DNA of 64,000 nucleotides from CAIXSC01 sp046349915 (lineage in GTDB: Bacteria; Planctomycetota; Planctomycetia; Pirellulales; Pirellulaceae), in contig JAXMBL010000004.1 in NCBI GenBank assembly GCA_046349915.1, forward strand, positions 1-64,000, written 5' to 3'. This document shows, one piece after another, positions 22,859-31,170 of the stretch. The first letter of the stretch is position 1; every line of letters begins with the position of its first letter. A program made the translations under genes and the position numbers. The notes below the pieces were generated by a model, which searched no databases, was not told the origin of the DNA, and saw nothing but the letters and a program-made list of their open reading frames with translations.

Positions 22859-24712
22859 TCACCCATGCCGTTCATGATCGTTTGCGAAGAACTTGAGGCC
22901 GATAGCGGCGGCGACGCCGGCATCGCACGCCTCGGACCAAGACGGTGCGGGACACTCGAAGTGCACCCGTTCCTTGGTCAGCGGGTGCAGGAACGAAATG
23001 CGCTGCGCGTGAAGGCAGAGCGGCGGGGCTGCGACGTCATGCGTTTGCGTCTCGCCGAGGCGCTGATTCGGCAGATAGGTTTGCTCGCCGCAAATGGGCC
23101 AACCTAGGTGCCAAAGATGCACGCGGATTTGGTTGGTGCGTCCGGTGAGCGGTCGGGCGGCGACGAGCGACGTGCCGTCGTCGAACTTTTGGAGCACGTG
23201 AAACTCGGTGCGCGCCGCCAAGCCCTGCTCGTCGACGGCACGGGCGCCCAGGTCCGTGGTGTCGCTGCCGATCGACGCGTCGCAGGCGAACGAGTCTTGC
23301 GGCGGATGCCCCTGAATGCGAGCCAGGTAATGCTTCTCCACGGCGCTCGCCGCGAATTGCGTCTGCAACTGACCCGCGAAGTGTCGCGTGCGTGCAAAGA
23401 CCACGACTCCGGTTGTGTTGGCGTCCAATCGATGCACGGGCCGCAGTTTTTGCGGCTGGTAAACCTGATTCAAAATCCACTGCAGTGAATTGCGGTTGAA
23501 GCGACCCGAGGGATGCATCGGCAGCGGAGCGGGCTTGTTCACGACCACCAGCGCGGCGTCCTCGTGCAACACGCGAATCGCCACGTTCACCGGCGGCTCG
23601 GAATGGGCGGGCATCCGGTGCAGATATCGCTCGCCCAATCGCACTCGCTGTTCCGGCGCGACCGGCTGGCGACCTTCGTCCAGCAGCAGGTCTTGCGAGA
23701 ATCGCTCGCTCCAATACTCAGGCGTCAGATGGGGAAACATTTCAGTCAGCGCACGGAGCAACGACAGGCCGTCGTGTTGGTTCGCGATTTTGAGCGGACG
23801 GAAGTTATCGTACGGCTCGCTGCCCGGCAGCGGCGTGGTCGCTCGTCGGATCGCCGACTCGCGGGCCGTCAGCGTACGGAGCCGCTGTTCGTCGTCGGTC
23901 ACAAAGCAAGCCGGGCACGACTGCTCCGGTACGTAGCGACGGTCTTGTCGATCGGCGGCGGTGAGTGGCGCGCGGCACTGGAAGCAGACGGAATTTTCCG
24001 TCGTCGCCAGATTCGCACCGAGTCCGACTCGCTGGTCGAACACGAAGCACTCGCCCTCGTAATGCTCGCCGCCGCATTCTTCGAAGTATTTCAGAATCCC
24101 GCCGTCCAATTGAAAAACCTGCGCGAAGCCGGCTCGCTCCATGTAAGGCCCGGCCTTTTCGCACCGAATGCCCCCCGTGCAAAACATCACGATCGGCTGC
24201 TGTTTGAGGTGGTCGGGCAGACGCTCGATGGCGGCGGGAAAGTTACGAAAGTGATCGAGCCCCAGCGTCACTGCGTTCTTGAAGGTGCCGAGTTTTACTT
24301 CGTAATCGTTGCGCGTATCGAGAAGCGTGACGGGCCGCCCTTCGTCGAGCCAACGCTTGAGTTCTTGCGGCGCCAGTTTCGGCGAGGTTCGCCGGCCGGG
24401 ATCGATCCCCGAGATGCCAAACGCGATGATTTCCTTCTTGATGCGAACCAGCATCCGGTTGAACGGCTGCCGCTCGCTGAAGCTTACCTTGGGCTGAAAG
24501 CCTTCGAGTCCCGGAATCGCCCACAGCTCTTGGAGTAACAAGTCGATCTCAGCACGACCGCCGGCCACGAACAGATTGATTCCCTCGGGACTGAGCAATA
24601 TCGTTCCGCGTAACCCCCAGGCTTGGCACGATGCGCGTAGCCGCTCCCGCAAAGCGGGCAGGTCGCTAAGCGGCAGAAACTGATACGCGGCGATGTTCAT
24701 GACTTCGGACAT
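22859..24712 (-). CDS. Fusion of tRNA U34 hydroxylase (TrhO/rhodanese) and RluA-type pseudouridine synthase
   Basis: 617 aa; ATGs at 24712 and 24700 are both possible, with AAGGAA upstream. Residues 1-240 match TrhO (YceA): the GTILLSPEGINLFVAG N-terminal domain, then a rhodanese domain with LLDTRNDYEV and VMFCTGGIRCEKA, where Cys178 is the active-site cysteine. TrhO hydroxylates uridine 34 of certain tRNAs using oxygen. Residues 243-280 carry CFQCRAPL...CPACF, a likely zinc site. From about 370 to the end is an RluA-family domain with VVVNKPAPLPMHPSG, PVHRLDANTTG (catalytic Asp430) and an RTNQIRVHLWHLGWPI end. Two RNA-modifying activities in one chain suggest a shared RNA substrate. No frameshift is visible between them, so the fusion appears real. 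Confidence 0.9.
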   Translation of the reverse strand: MSEVMNIAAYQFLPLSDLPALRERLRASCQAWGLRGTILLSPEGINLFVAGGRAEIDLLLQELWAIPGLEGFQPKVSFSERQPFNRMLVRIKKEIIAFGISGIDPGRRTSPKLAPQELKRWLDEGRPVTLLDTRNDYEVKLGTFKNAVTLGLDHFRNFPAAIERLPDHLKQQPIVMFCTGGIRCEKAGPYMERAGFAQVFQLDGGILKYFEECGGEHYEGECFVFDQRVGLGANLATTENSVCFQCRAPLTAADRQDRRYVPEQSCPACFVTDDEQRLRTLTARESAIRRATTPLPGSEPYDNFRPLKIANQHDGLSLLRALTEMFPHLTPEYWSERFSQDLLLDEGRQPVAPEQRVRLGERYLHRMPAHSEPPVNVAIRVLHEDAALVVVNKPAPLPMHPSGRFNRNSLQWILNQVYQPQKLRPVHRLDANTTGVVVFARTRHFAGQLQTQFAASAVEKHYLARIQGHPPQDSFACDASIGSDTTDLGARAVDEQGLAARTEFHVLQKFDDGTSLVAARPLTGRTNQIRVHLWHLGWPICGEQTYLPNQRLGETQTHDVAAPPLCLHAQRISFLHPLTKERVHFECPAPSWSEACDAGVAAAIGLKFFANDHERHG

Positions 24713-25024
24713 TTCCTTAGCTTAGGTTCTTTTCGGCGGAGCGCCGAGTCGGCACCACGACGGCGTGGCTCGCATCCGCTGCAGCGGCGGCCGGAGCGTT
24801 CCGCTCGAAGCTCAACTGTCCGAAATGAACTCCCTTTTGGTCTGATCGTTCATCCGCCAGACAACTCGACGCAACGACTGACCTTCAGGCGCAATCCTCA
24901 TGCTCATCTACGCCAAAACCAAGAAATCGTTGGTCCATCCGGGTTTCGTGTGGGTCCAGCCGAAGATTCGGGCTTCGCCCCACGCTCCGAGCAAACGCTT
25001 GACGTCGTTTACGCCGGTGATGAC

Positions 25025-25049
25025 AAAGGTATACCAATGGTATACCTTT
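25025..25049. promoter_or_regulatory. Palindromic operator upstream of the AbrB-type antitoxin
   Basis: AAAGGTATACCA (25025-25036), a central A, then TGGTATACCTTT (25038-25049): a perfect 12-bp inverted repeat. It ends one base before the ribosome-binding site TGGAGG of the antitoxin gene, so a bound dimer would block transcription or initiation. AbrB-type antitoxins usually bind their own promoters at such palindromes. Confidence 0.75.
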
Positions 25050-25064
25050 CTGGAGGTCGCTTTC

Positions 25065-25292
25065 GTGATCAAGAACCTCGTGAAACATGGCAACAGTTGG
25101 GCATTGGTGATCGACAAGCCCATCCTGGAGTTGCTCAATTTCGATCCAGAACATCCGCTCGAAATCACCACCGACGGGCAGACGCTTGTCATATCGCCCG
25201 CGAAGCCGACCGAACGGCAGGCGAAGTTCAAAGCGGCGCTCGACAAGACGAACCGCCGGTACGGTAAAGCGCTTAAGAAACTGGCGGAGTAG
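25065..25292 (+). CDS. AbrB/MazE-type antitoxin
   Basis: 75 aa starting at GTG 25065, chosen because TGGAGG (25051-25056) sits eight bases upstream. The longer frame back to 24900 crosses the operator palindrome and is rejected. The sequence IKNLVKHGNSWALVIDKPIL is the swapped-hairpin AbrB/SpoVT DNA-binding fold (K-x-G-N-S-x-A-L-V-I), followed by FDPEHPLEITTDGQTLVISP and a basic tail that would wrap the toxin. It would bind its own operator and neutralise a toxin. The toxin frame begins four bases after its stop but is broken. It may now be an orphan antitoxin or regulator. Confidence 0.85.
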   Translation: MIKNLVKHGNSWALVIDKPILELLNFDPEHPLEITTDGQTLVISPAKPTERQAKFKAALDKTNRRYGKALKKLAE

Positions 25293-25295
25293 TCG

Positions 25296-25418
25296 ATGTC
25301 GCCTGACTTCTTGACGCTCGACGACGTCCTGGAAATTCACCGCGACCAGATCGAGCGGTACGGGGGAGGCTCAGGTAGAACCACAGCGCCTTGTTCAAAC
25401 GGCAGCGGTACGCGGTGA
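25296..25418 (+). pseudogene. doc: Truncated Doc (Fic-fold) toxin
   Basis: The frame starts ATG 25296 directly after the antitoxin and reads MSPDFLTLDDVLEIHRDQIE then RYGGGSG, the conserved N-terminus of Doc (death-on-curing) kinase toxins. After about 27 residues the similarity ends and a stop follows at 25416-25418. The Fic motif HPFxxGNKRTG that carries catalysis in intact Doc is absent anywhere downstream. Intact Doc phosphorylates EF-Tu. The break lies about 120 bases before a dispersed repeat, which could mark the deletion point. Confidence 0.8.
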
Positions 25419-25477
25419 ACTTCCACACGTCCCCCGGCGATGTCGAGCTCCGTCGCCGCCTCGGCGATCTCGTGGAA

Positions 25478-25592
25478 TTGGTCGCTCCTCGTCTTGCTAC
25501 ACAATCAACTCATTCGCTTTTCTTTAGTTTGCAGATTCGGCTGGCTCCGCGGCCGACATACGCACTTGGTCAGCGGCCGGTCGGCATCCCCG
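25478..25592. repeat. Dispersed repeat, copy B (~115 bp)
   Basis: Partner of the copy at 18983-19096, same orientation. It lies just downstream of the broken doc gene and upstream of the ParD antitoxin, so it may sit at the scar of a deletion that removed the rest of the toxin. Confidence 0.75.
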
Positions 25593-25743
25593 TAGCCGGA
25601 AGCGACTCCGGCAACTCGCCACGTTCGTAATCAGTGATACGCTCGTACGGCTCGTCTCGTGAGATTGGCGTTTGTGCGTGGATTTGCCGGTCGCCGGTTG
25701 CCTGCCGTACATTTCTCAATACGGATTCACGAAAGGGCTTTCC

Positions 25744-25992
25744 ATGCAGTACCCCATACCGCCTGATGTCCAAGATCTGATCGCCGCACAATTGGCCACC
25801 GGGCGTTACCAGAACGCGGACGAAGTTCTGCGTGAAGCGCTGCGAGCATTGCAGGAAGCGAGCGACGACGTGGCAGCCGTTCAGGACGCTATCGACGCTT
25901 GGAAGGCGGGCGACGACGGCCTTTCTCTGGATCAGGCATTTGACTTGGTTCGTAAGGACTTTGCGGGAAAGCCGACTGCATCGTCCAATTGA
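25744..25992 (+). CDS. ParD-type (CopG/RHH) antitoxin, toxin missing
   Basis: 82 aa from ATG 25744 with AAAGG nine bases upstream. The sequence PPDVQDLIAAQLATGRYQNADEVLREALRAL is the ribbon-helix-helix plus first helix of the ParD/CC2985 antitoxin family; the acidic second half (QDAIDAWKAGDDG) is where ParE-type toxins bind. The 226 bases that follow contain no ParE toxin, so this is an orphan or its partner was lost. A truncated paralogue sharing also about 60 bases of upstream sequence lies at 36858. Confidence 0.85.
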   Translation: MQYPIPPDVQDLIAAQLATGRYQNADEVLREALRALQEASDDVAAVQDAIDAWKAGDDGLSLDQAFDLVRKDFAGKPTASSN

Positions 25993-26218
25993 CAGGCGAG
26001 AAACCGGTCAGTAGCGTGGTGGGATGCTATTGAGGGAAGGCGGTTCGCAAATCGCCCCCCTCACGCGATGATCGCCGAGATTCCGCGACGATGTGGAATG
26101 CGGGGGACCCAGTGTTTTGGGGCGAATCCATGTTGGACGGGGCAGCCCAATGCTCCGAGCCCGTCAGCTAACCTCGTAGGCAGTTTTTGGGCTTCTTTCA
26201 GTTTAGGTTGGCATCTAC

Positions 26219-28354
26219 ATGTCACACCCTTCTTCAGGGTTGAATCCGAGTGATTCGGATTCCAAGGGACCTGCCACGCCGTCCACAGACCAATTGGACT
26301 CGACGATACCGCAAACGATTTCCGAGGTGATTGAAACGCCCGGCGGGACCGAGAATGAGCCACCGTCACTGCCGGCAAAAGTCAAGACATTCTTAATCGG
26401 TCGACCTCGCGATCTCACGGACAAACGAATCTTCCAACATGTTTCTCTGATTGCCTTCCTGGCCTGGGTGGGACTCGGCGCCGACGGACTATCGTCGTCG
26501 TGCTATGGTCCCTCGGAGGCATTCCACCACCTCACGCACACGGCGACCGGCAGTCATACATACCTCGCGATTTTCTTGTCCTTGGCGACGATCATTACGG
26601 TCTTCGTGATCTCGGCGTGTTATAGCCACATTATTGAAGAGTTTCCCAGTGGAGGCGGCGGATACCTCGTCGCTTCCAAGCTCTTGGGGCGACCGGCCGG
26701 GGTAGTGTCCGGTTCCGCCCTGCTCGTCGATTATGTGCTGACCGTAACGGTGTCGATCGCGGCTGCAGGCGAGGCTCTGTTTGGGCTGTTGCCGGCCGAA
26801 TGGCAGGCCTGGAAGATTTGGGCCGAAGGCGTCGCGATCTTGCTGCTCATTCTCTTGAATCTACGCGGCGTTAAGGAGTCGGTGACGTTTCTTTTGCCGA
26901 TCTTTCTAGTCTTTCTCGCGACGCACGCCTTGCTTATCGCGGGCGCGTTTTTCTTGCATCTTGGCTCGGCCGGCGACGTGACTCGGCAGATTCTGAATTC
27001 CGTACAAACGAACGTCGCTCGACCAGAAGTCGGCTGGATCGGCCTCTTTTCGGTGTTCATCTATGCCTACTCGATGGGCGCCGGCACCTACACCGGAATC
27101 GAAGCCGTGTCGAACAGCATGCCTGTCATGCGCGAACCACGTGTCGCGACGGCGAAACGCACCATGCTTTATATGGCCATCTCACTCGCGTTTACCGCTG
27201 GCGGATTAATGGTGGTGTACTTGCTGCACGACATCCAGGCGGTCGAGGGAAAGACGATGAATCAGGTGCTCACCGAGTCGTTTGTCCGCGAGACGAAACT
27301 CGACACGCTGGGAATTGGGTCGGCGTTTCTATGGGTCACGATCATCTCGGAAGGGGCGCTGTTGTTTGTCGCCGCTCAAGCGGGATTTATCGACGGACCG
27401 CGCGTCCTGGCAAACATGTCCCACGACTCGTACTTTCCGCATTGGTTCGGCAACTTGTCGGAACGCCTCGCCACGCATCATGGCATTTTGTTAATGGGCG
27501 GCTCTGCGTTGGCGGCGCTGATCTACACGGGCGGCTCCATTGGCACGCTCGTCACGATGTACTCCATCAACGTGTTCTTGACGTTCTCGCTCTCAATGAT
27601 CGGCATGCTGCTGTACTGGTGGCACGCTCGTGGGTCGAATCCGTTATGGAGGCGGCGCGTGATGCTCTTCAGCCTTGGTGCGCTGTTATGCCTTTCCATT
27701 TTAGCGGTGACGGTCTACGAGAAATTCCTCATGGGAGGTTGGGTGACGGTGGGCGTGACGGGAACCCTGGTCGCCGTTTGTTTTGTGACACGCGCCTACT
27801 ACGACAGCATCAATCGGCGAGTGCGAGCGCTGAACGAGGCGCTCACCCGGCTACATACGCGCGCTGAGGATCTGAATACGAACGACCCCGATCCTGAGCA
27901 ACCCACTGCGGTCATTCTCGTCGGTGGTTATGGCGGCCTAGGAATTCACACAATGATGAACGCGCTGCGATTCACCACCAACTACTACAAGAATTTGGTC
28001 TTCGTATCTGTCGGAGTGGTCGATTCCGGCAATTTCAAGGGCGAGGAGGCGATGGACGAACTGAGGTCGCATACGGAACAATCGCTGGCGAAGTACGTCG
28101 ACCTAGCTAATCGTTTTGGGTTTCCGTCGACATCGTTCATGGCGGTCGGGACGGACCCCGTTGAGGAACTTGAGCATCTCTGTGTTCAAGTCGTGAAGCG
28201 ATTTCCCAAATCGACCATTTTTGCGGGGCAATTGATATTCAGCCGCGAATCGATCTTTCAACACCTATTTCACAATCAGACGGCCTTTTCGTTGCAACGC
28301 AGGCTGCATTGGGATGGCGTACCAATGGTCATTCTGCCAACTCGCGTACGATGA
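26219..28354 (+). CDS. APC-family amino acid/cation permease
   Basis: 711 aa, inner-membrane transporter. After ~60 hydrophilic residues the chain shows about twelve membrane segments starting at QHVSLIAFLAWVGLGADGLS. The first segment carries the unwound G-x-G-x-D-x-L-S-S-S turn and then CYGPSEAF, as in APC-superfamily amino acid and KUP-like permeases. EFPSGGGGYLVASKLLG is the conserved loop before TM3. The last ~160 residues are cytoplasmic with ILVGGYGGLGIHTMMNALRF, a possible nucleotide-binding or universal-stress-like domain; this tail is typical of long planctomycete members. Substrate cannot be told. No clear ribosome-binding site precedes the ATG. It stands alone, followed by a 500-bp gap. 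Confidence 0.85.
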   Translation: MSHPSSGLNPSDSDSKGPATPSTDQLDSTIPQTISEVIETPGGTENEPPSLPAKVKTFLIGRPRDLTDKRIFQHVSLIAFLAWVGLGADGLSSSCYGPSEAFHHLTHTATGSHTYLAIFLSLATIITVFVISACYSHIIEEFPSGGGGYLVASKLLGRPAGVVSGSALLVDYVLTVTVSIAAAGEALFGLLPAEWQAWKIWAEGVAILLLILLNLRGVKESVTFLLPIFLVFLATHALLIAGAFFLHLGSAGDVTRQILNSVQTNVARPEVGWIGLFSVFIYAYSMGAGTYTGIEAVSNSMPVMREPRVATAKRTMLYMAISLAFTAGGLMVVYLLHDIQAVEGKTMNQVLTESFVRETKLDTLGIGSAFLWVTIISEGALLFVAAQAGFIDGPRVLANMSHDSYFPHWFGNLSERLATHHGILLMGGSALAALIYTGGSIGTLVTMYSINVFLTFSLSMIGMLLYWWHARGSNPLWRRRVMLFSLGALLCLSILAVTVYEKFLMGGWVTVGVTGTLVAVCFVTRAYYDSINRRVRALNEALTRLHTRAEDLNTNDPDPEQPTAVILVGGYGGLGIHTMMNALRFTTNYYKNLVFVSVGVVDSGNFKGEEAMDELRSHTEQSLAKYVDLANRFGFPSTSFMAVGTDPVEELEHLCVQVVKRFPKSTIFAGQLIFSRESIFQHLFHNQTAFSLQRRLHWDGVPMVILPTRVR

Positions 28355-28861
28355 CGGCTTGCCAGCAGCAAAGTCGCGAGCGAAGCTCCGGCAGGGGCGG
28401 TGTTTCGCTCCCTCGAAACCAATGCGAGCAATTCCGTCGTTGCTGATGGGCGGGTTGATTGACGGTGGATTTCGAATCAGCTTGAATTAATGGCCGGAAA
28501 AGACGCACAATTCTCCCGGAGGCGCGTCGGTGTGTCGGACCGCCGCGTGCGAGGCCAATTAGTTTCGCGTCAGAAATGGGTCGGTTGATGGAACATCTCG
28601 TGCGCCACGAGTAGATGGTGATGGTCAATCGTTTCGGCGTCTCACGTTTCGTGGTGCAGTTAGCGCGTCGCTATCGAAGGGGGGCCGACCTTGCAACTTC
28701 CCAGTCTCCGGGCAAAGCAACGTTGGTCAACGTGGCTGAAGCCGTACTTCCAACGGACATTCGTGGCCGGTCAGTTCGTGCGTGAACGTTGGCGCGGCCT
28801 TCATCGGGTCAACCCTGATTTGCCAACTTCACCGGCGCCCTGCGGGTCCGACAAATAAAAA
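28355..28861. other. Non-coding stretch
   Basis: No gene, RNA or repeat could be supported in these 507 bases. The short minus-strand frames at 28329-28628 and 28801-29106 look like shadows. The promoter for the amidohydrolase gene probably lies in the right end. Confidence 0.5.
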
Positions 28862-29659
28862 ATGATGTCAGCCAGCGGCCCGTTGCTCAACGCAGATGAG
28901 TCACCCGTGTTTACGGTCGAACGGGCCCAGGGAACGTCGGCCTTCGTGCTGACCTGCGACCACGCGGGACGCAAGATCCCTCGCAAACTGGCTAATTTGG
29001 GCCTTTCTGAGCACGAGCTTTCCACGCATGTGGCCTGGGATTTGGGCGTGGCCGAGCTAGGGCGACGGCTCTCCACCCACCTGGATGCGTTCCTGATTCT
29101 GCACAACTACTCACGGCTCGTGATCGATCCGAACCGGCCACCCACTGCATCCGATTCGATCCCAGTACTATCCGAGCGCACTCGAATCGCTGCCAACGAA
29201 GGGCTTTCGTCCACCGACACTCGCGAACGGTTCGAGCAACTCGTCCTGCCTTATCACCAGCGTCTTGCCGACGAGCTCGACGCCCGCAAAGCACGATCCC
29301 AGCCCAGCATCGCCCACCCCAGCATTTTAGTCGCTCTACACAGCTTTACGCCCGTCTATCTGAATGAATCGCGGCCTTGGCACGCAGGCGTGCTGTACGG
29401 CCGAGATCCCCGTTTCGGCCGGCTGGTGCTGGAGCAGTTGCGTGCAAATAACGCACTCCACGTGGGTGACAACCAGCCCTATTCAGTCAGCGATGACAGC
29501 GACTACACGCTCATTGTGCATGGCGAGCAGCGCGGCATTCCACATGTCGGCATCGAGATACGGCAGGATCTGCTCGCCAGCGATGCCGACGCGCAGCGTT
29601 GGGCCGAGCAATTGGCAAAAGTTCTTGAAGCGGCACTGTCGCTATTATCACCAAACTGA
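28862..29659 (+). CDS. N-formylglutamate amidohydrolase family protein
   Basis: 265 aa. The sequence LTCDHAGRKIPRKLANLGLS, THVAWDLGVAELGRRLS, NYSRLVIDPNRP and SIAHPSILVALHSFTP follows the FGase family (PF05013) from end to end, including HSFTP and the late HVGIEIRQDLL. The family hydrolyses N-formylglutamate in histidine degradation or related N-formyl amino acids. The conserved Asp, His and Arg positions are present. No hut genes are adjacent, so the physiological substrate is uncertain. Two tandem ATGs (28862, 28865) are equivalent starts. Confidence 0.88.
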   Translation: MMSASGPLLNADESPVFTVERAQGTSAFVLTCDHAGRKIPRKLANLGLSEHELSTHVAWDLGVAELGRRLSTHLDAFLILHNYSRLVIDPNRPPTASDSIPVLSERTRIAANEGLSSTDTRERFEQLVLPYHQRLADELDARKARSQPSIAHPSILVALHSFTPVYLNESRPWHAGVLYGRDPRFGRLVLEQLRANNALHVGDNQPYSVSDDSDYTLIVHGEQRGIPHVGIEIRQDLLASDADAQRWAEQLAKVLEAALSLLSPN

Positions 29660-29743
29660 TGGGTTTCGCGCTTTAGTGCCCCTCCCTGGCACTCGATGTG
29701 CTACGATCAAGCTTGAACAAGTCAGGCGACCGAAAGGGAGAGA

Positions 29744-30556
29744 ATGCAGATTCGAATAGGTTACGAGCTGGTTTATCAATGTCCCCAGCCCACGCCGATG
29801 ATCGTCACCTTGAGTGTCCACTACAGCCGGGCCTCAGATATCGTTAAGCCTGATCATCTCATCCTCAGTCCCTCCGTTCCGGTAACCGCCTATCGCGATC
29901 TGTATGGCAATTGGTGCAGCCGCCTCGTGGCCCCCGCGGGACAGCTCCGCCTCAGCAGCGATGGAATCGTGTCTGACACCGGTAATCCCGACGTAGTCGC
30001 GCCTTGGGCCGATCAGCGACCCGTGGAGGCGCTCCCGCAAGAGACCTTGCTATTTCTGCTCGGCAGCAGGTATTGCGAAACCGATCTGTTGTCGAAGATT
30101 GCCTGGGAATTGTTCAGCGGCGCACCCACCGGCTGGAATCGAGTCCAGGCCATCTGCAACTTTGTGAATCAACACATTCAGTTTGGTTACGGCACTTCGA
30201 GCTCCACGAAGACCGCTTATCAAGTCTTTCAAGACCGCCAAGGCGTCTGCCGCGACTTCGCCCATTTGGCGGTCACGTTCTGCCGCTGCATGAATATCCC
30301 CGCACGCTATTGCACGGGCTACCTGGGCGATGTCGGCCTGCCTCCACCCTATGCTCCCATGGATTTCGCCGCTTGGTTCGAGGCTTATCTCGGCGACAGT
30401 TGGTATACGTTCGATCCGCGCAACAATGTGCCTCGCCGTGGGCGAATCCTCATCGCTCGCGGCCGAGACGCGGCCGATGTCGCGCTCACCACCAGCTTCG
30501 GAGATTCCAAGTTGGAGAGTTTCAAAGTGTGGACGGATGAGATCCGGGCGAACTGA
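29744..30556 (+). CDS. Transglutaminase-like cysteine protease
   Basis: 270 aa with an excellent ribosome-binding site (AAAGGGAGAGA just before ATG 29744). Residues 1-100 form the bacterial transglutaminase N-terminal domain (YELVYQCPQPTPMIV). The core has HIQFGYGTSSSTKTAYQVFQ, RQGVCRDFAHLAVTFCR with the nucleophile Cys, ARYCTGYLGDVG, MDFAAWFEAYLGDSWYTFDP with the Asp, and GRGRDAADVALTTSFG. Such proteins act as proteases or cross-linkers, often beside alpha-E and ATP-grasp partner genes, which are not seen here. There is no signal peptide, so it should be cytoplasmic. Confidence 0.9.
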   Translation: MQIRIGYELVYQCPQPTPMIVTLSVHYSRASDIVKPDHLILSPSVPVTAYRDLYGNWCSRLVAPAGQLRLSSDGIVSDTGNPDVVAPWADQRPVEALPQETLLFLLGSRYCETDLLSKIAWELFSGAPTGWNRVQAICNFVNQHIQFGYGTSSSTKTAYQVFQDRQGVCRDFAHLAVTFCRCMNIPARYCTGYLGDVGLPPPYAPMDFAAWFEAYLGDSWYTFDPRNNVPRRGRILIARGRDAADVALTTSFGDSKLESFKVWTDEIRAN

Positions 30557-30974
30557 ACTCCACCTGCGGGCATTCTTTGCGACGTTCCGCCAATCCAATC
30601 CCGGCAACAACGCCTCACCGCCGCTCCTGACCCAATTGTGCGTCATCGTCTCCGAGCGGCAGTGAGAAGTGCCTCTTGGAAACTGGGGCGGAAACGATCG
30701 ATATGCCCGTTGTTCCGGTCACTTGCACACGCACTCAGCGCAACGGCCCTCGTCCTTGCACGAGAGAGGGGGGAAATTGAAAGCAATCGGCGACGCATCC
30801 GCTAATGACGTCACGTTGTCGCGAGAGCGCACAGTTCCGCGGTCGCCGTGGGACCCCTCGTGTCTCCGCTTGCCCGACGGCAACGCCGTCGACAGATCGA
30901 GCTTGCGTCAGGGGTGGCGATGGGTACTCTGTGAGGGTGAGGAAGGTCGTGCACCGAACAAATCGGAGGCCCGA
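30557..30974. other. Stretch without a supported gene
   Basis: About 420 bases. The frame 30669-31142 is open across it, but only its last part (from 30975) resembles a known protein. No RNA or repeat was recognised. Confidence 0.4.
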
Positions 30975-31142
30975 ATGCTGCGCATTCTCTCCCGGAACTC
31001 AGCTCTTTGCGATGGGATCTCGAAACGCGAGTGTATGCGCGTTGGTGGAATCGTGCTGGCGGGGTTGAGCCTTCCCGACTCATTGCGTGGCCGCTCGCGG
31101 GCGGCCGAGGCCGGTCGAGTGCTCGAGCAACTTCTCACCTGA
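30975..31142 (+). pseudogene. Orphan N-terminus of a DUF1501 protein
   Basis: The frame from ATG 30975 reads MLRILSRNSALCDGISKREC then MRVGGIVLAGLSLPDSLRG. That is the Tat-like leader and start of planctomycete DUF1501 proteins, which are ~450 residues long and normally encoded next to DUF1549/DUF1553 cytochrome-like genes. Here the chain stops after 55 residues and the kinase gene follows 28 bases later. It is either a truncated gene or a domesticated leader. Upstream GGAGG (30966) would still allow translation. Confidence 0.65.
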
Positions 31143-31170
31143 TCGCGCCTGTTCAGGAGGCAAAGGGACG

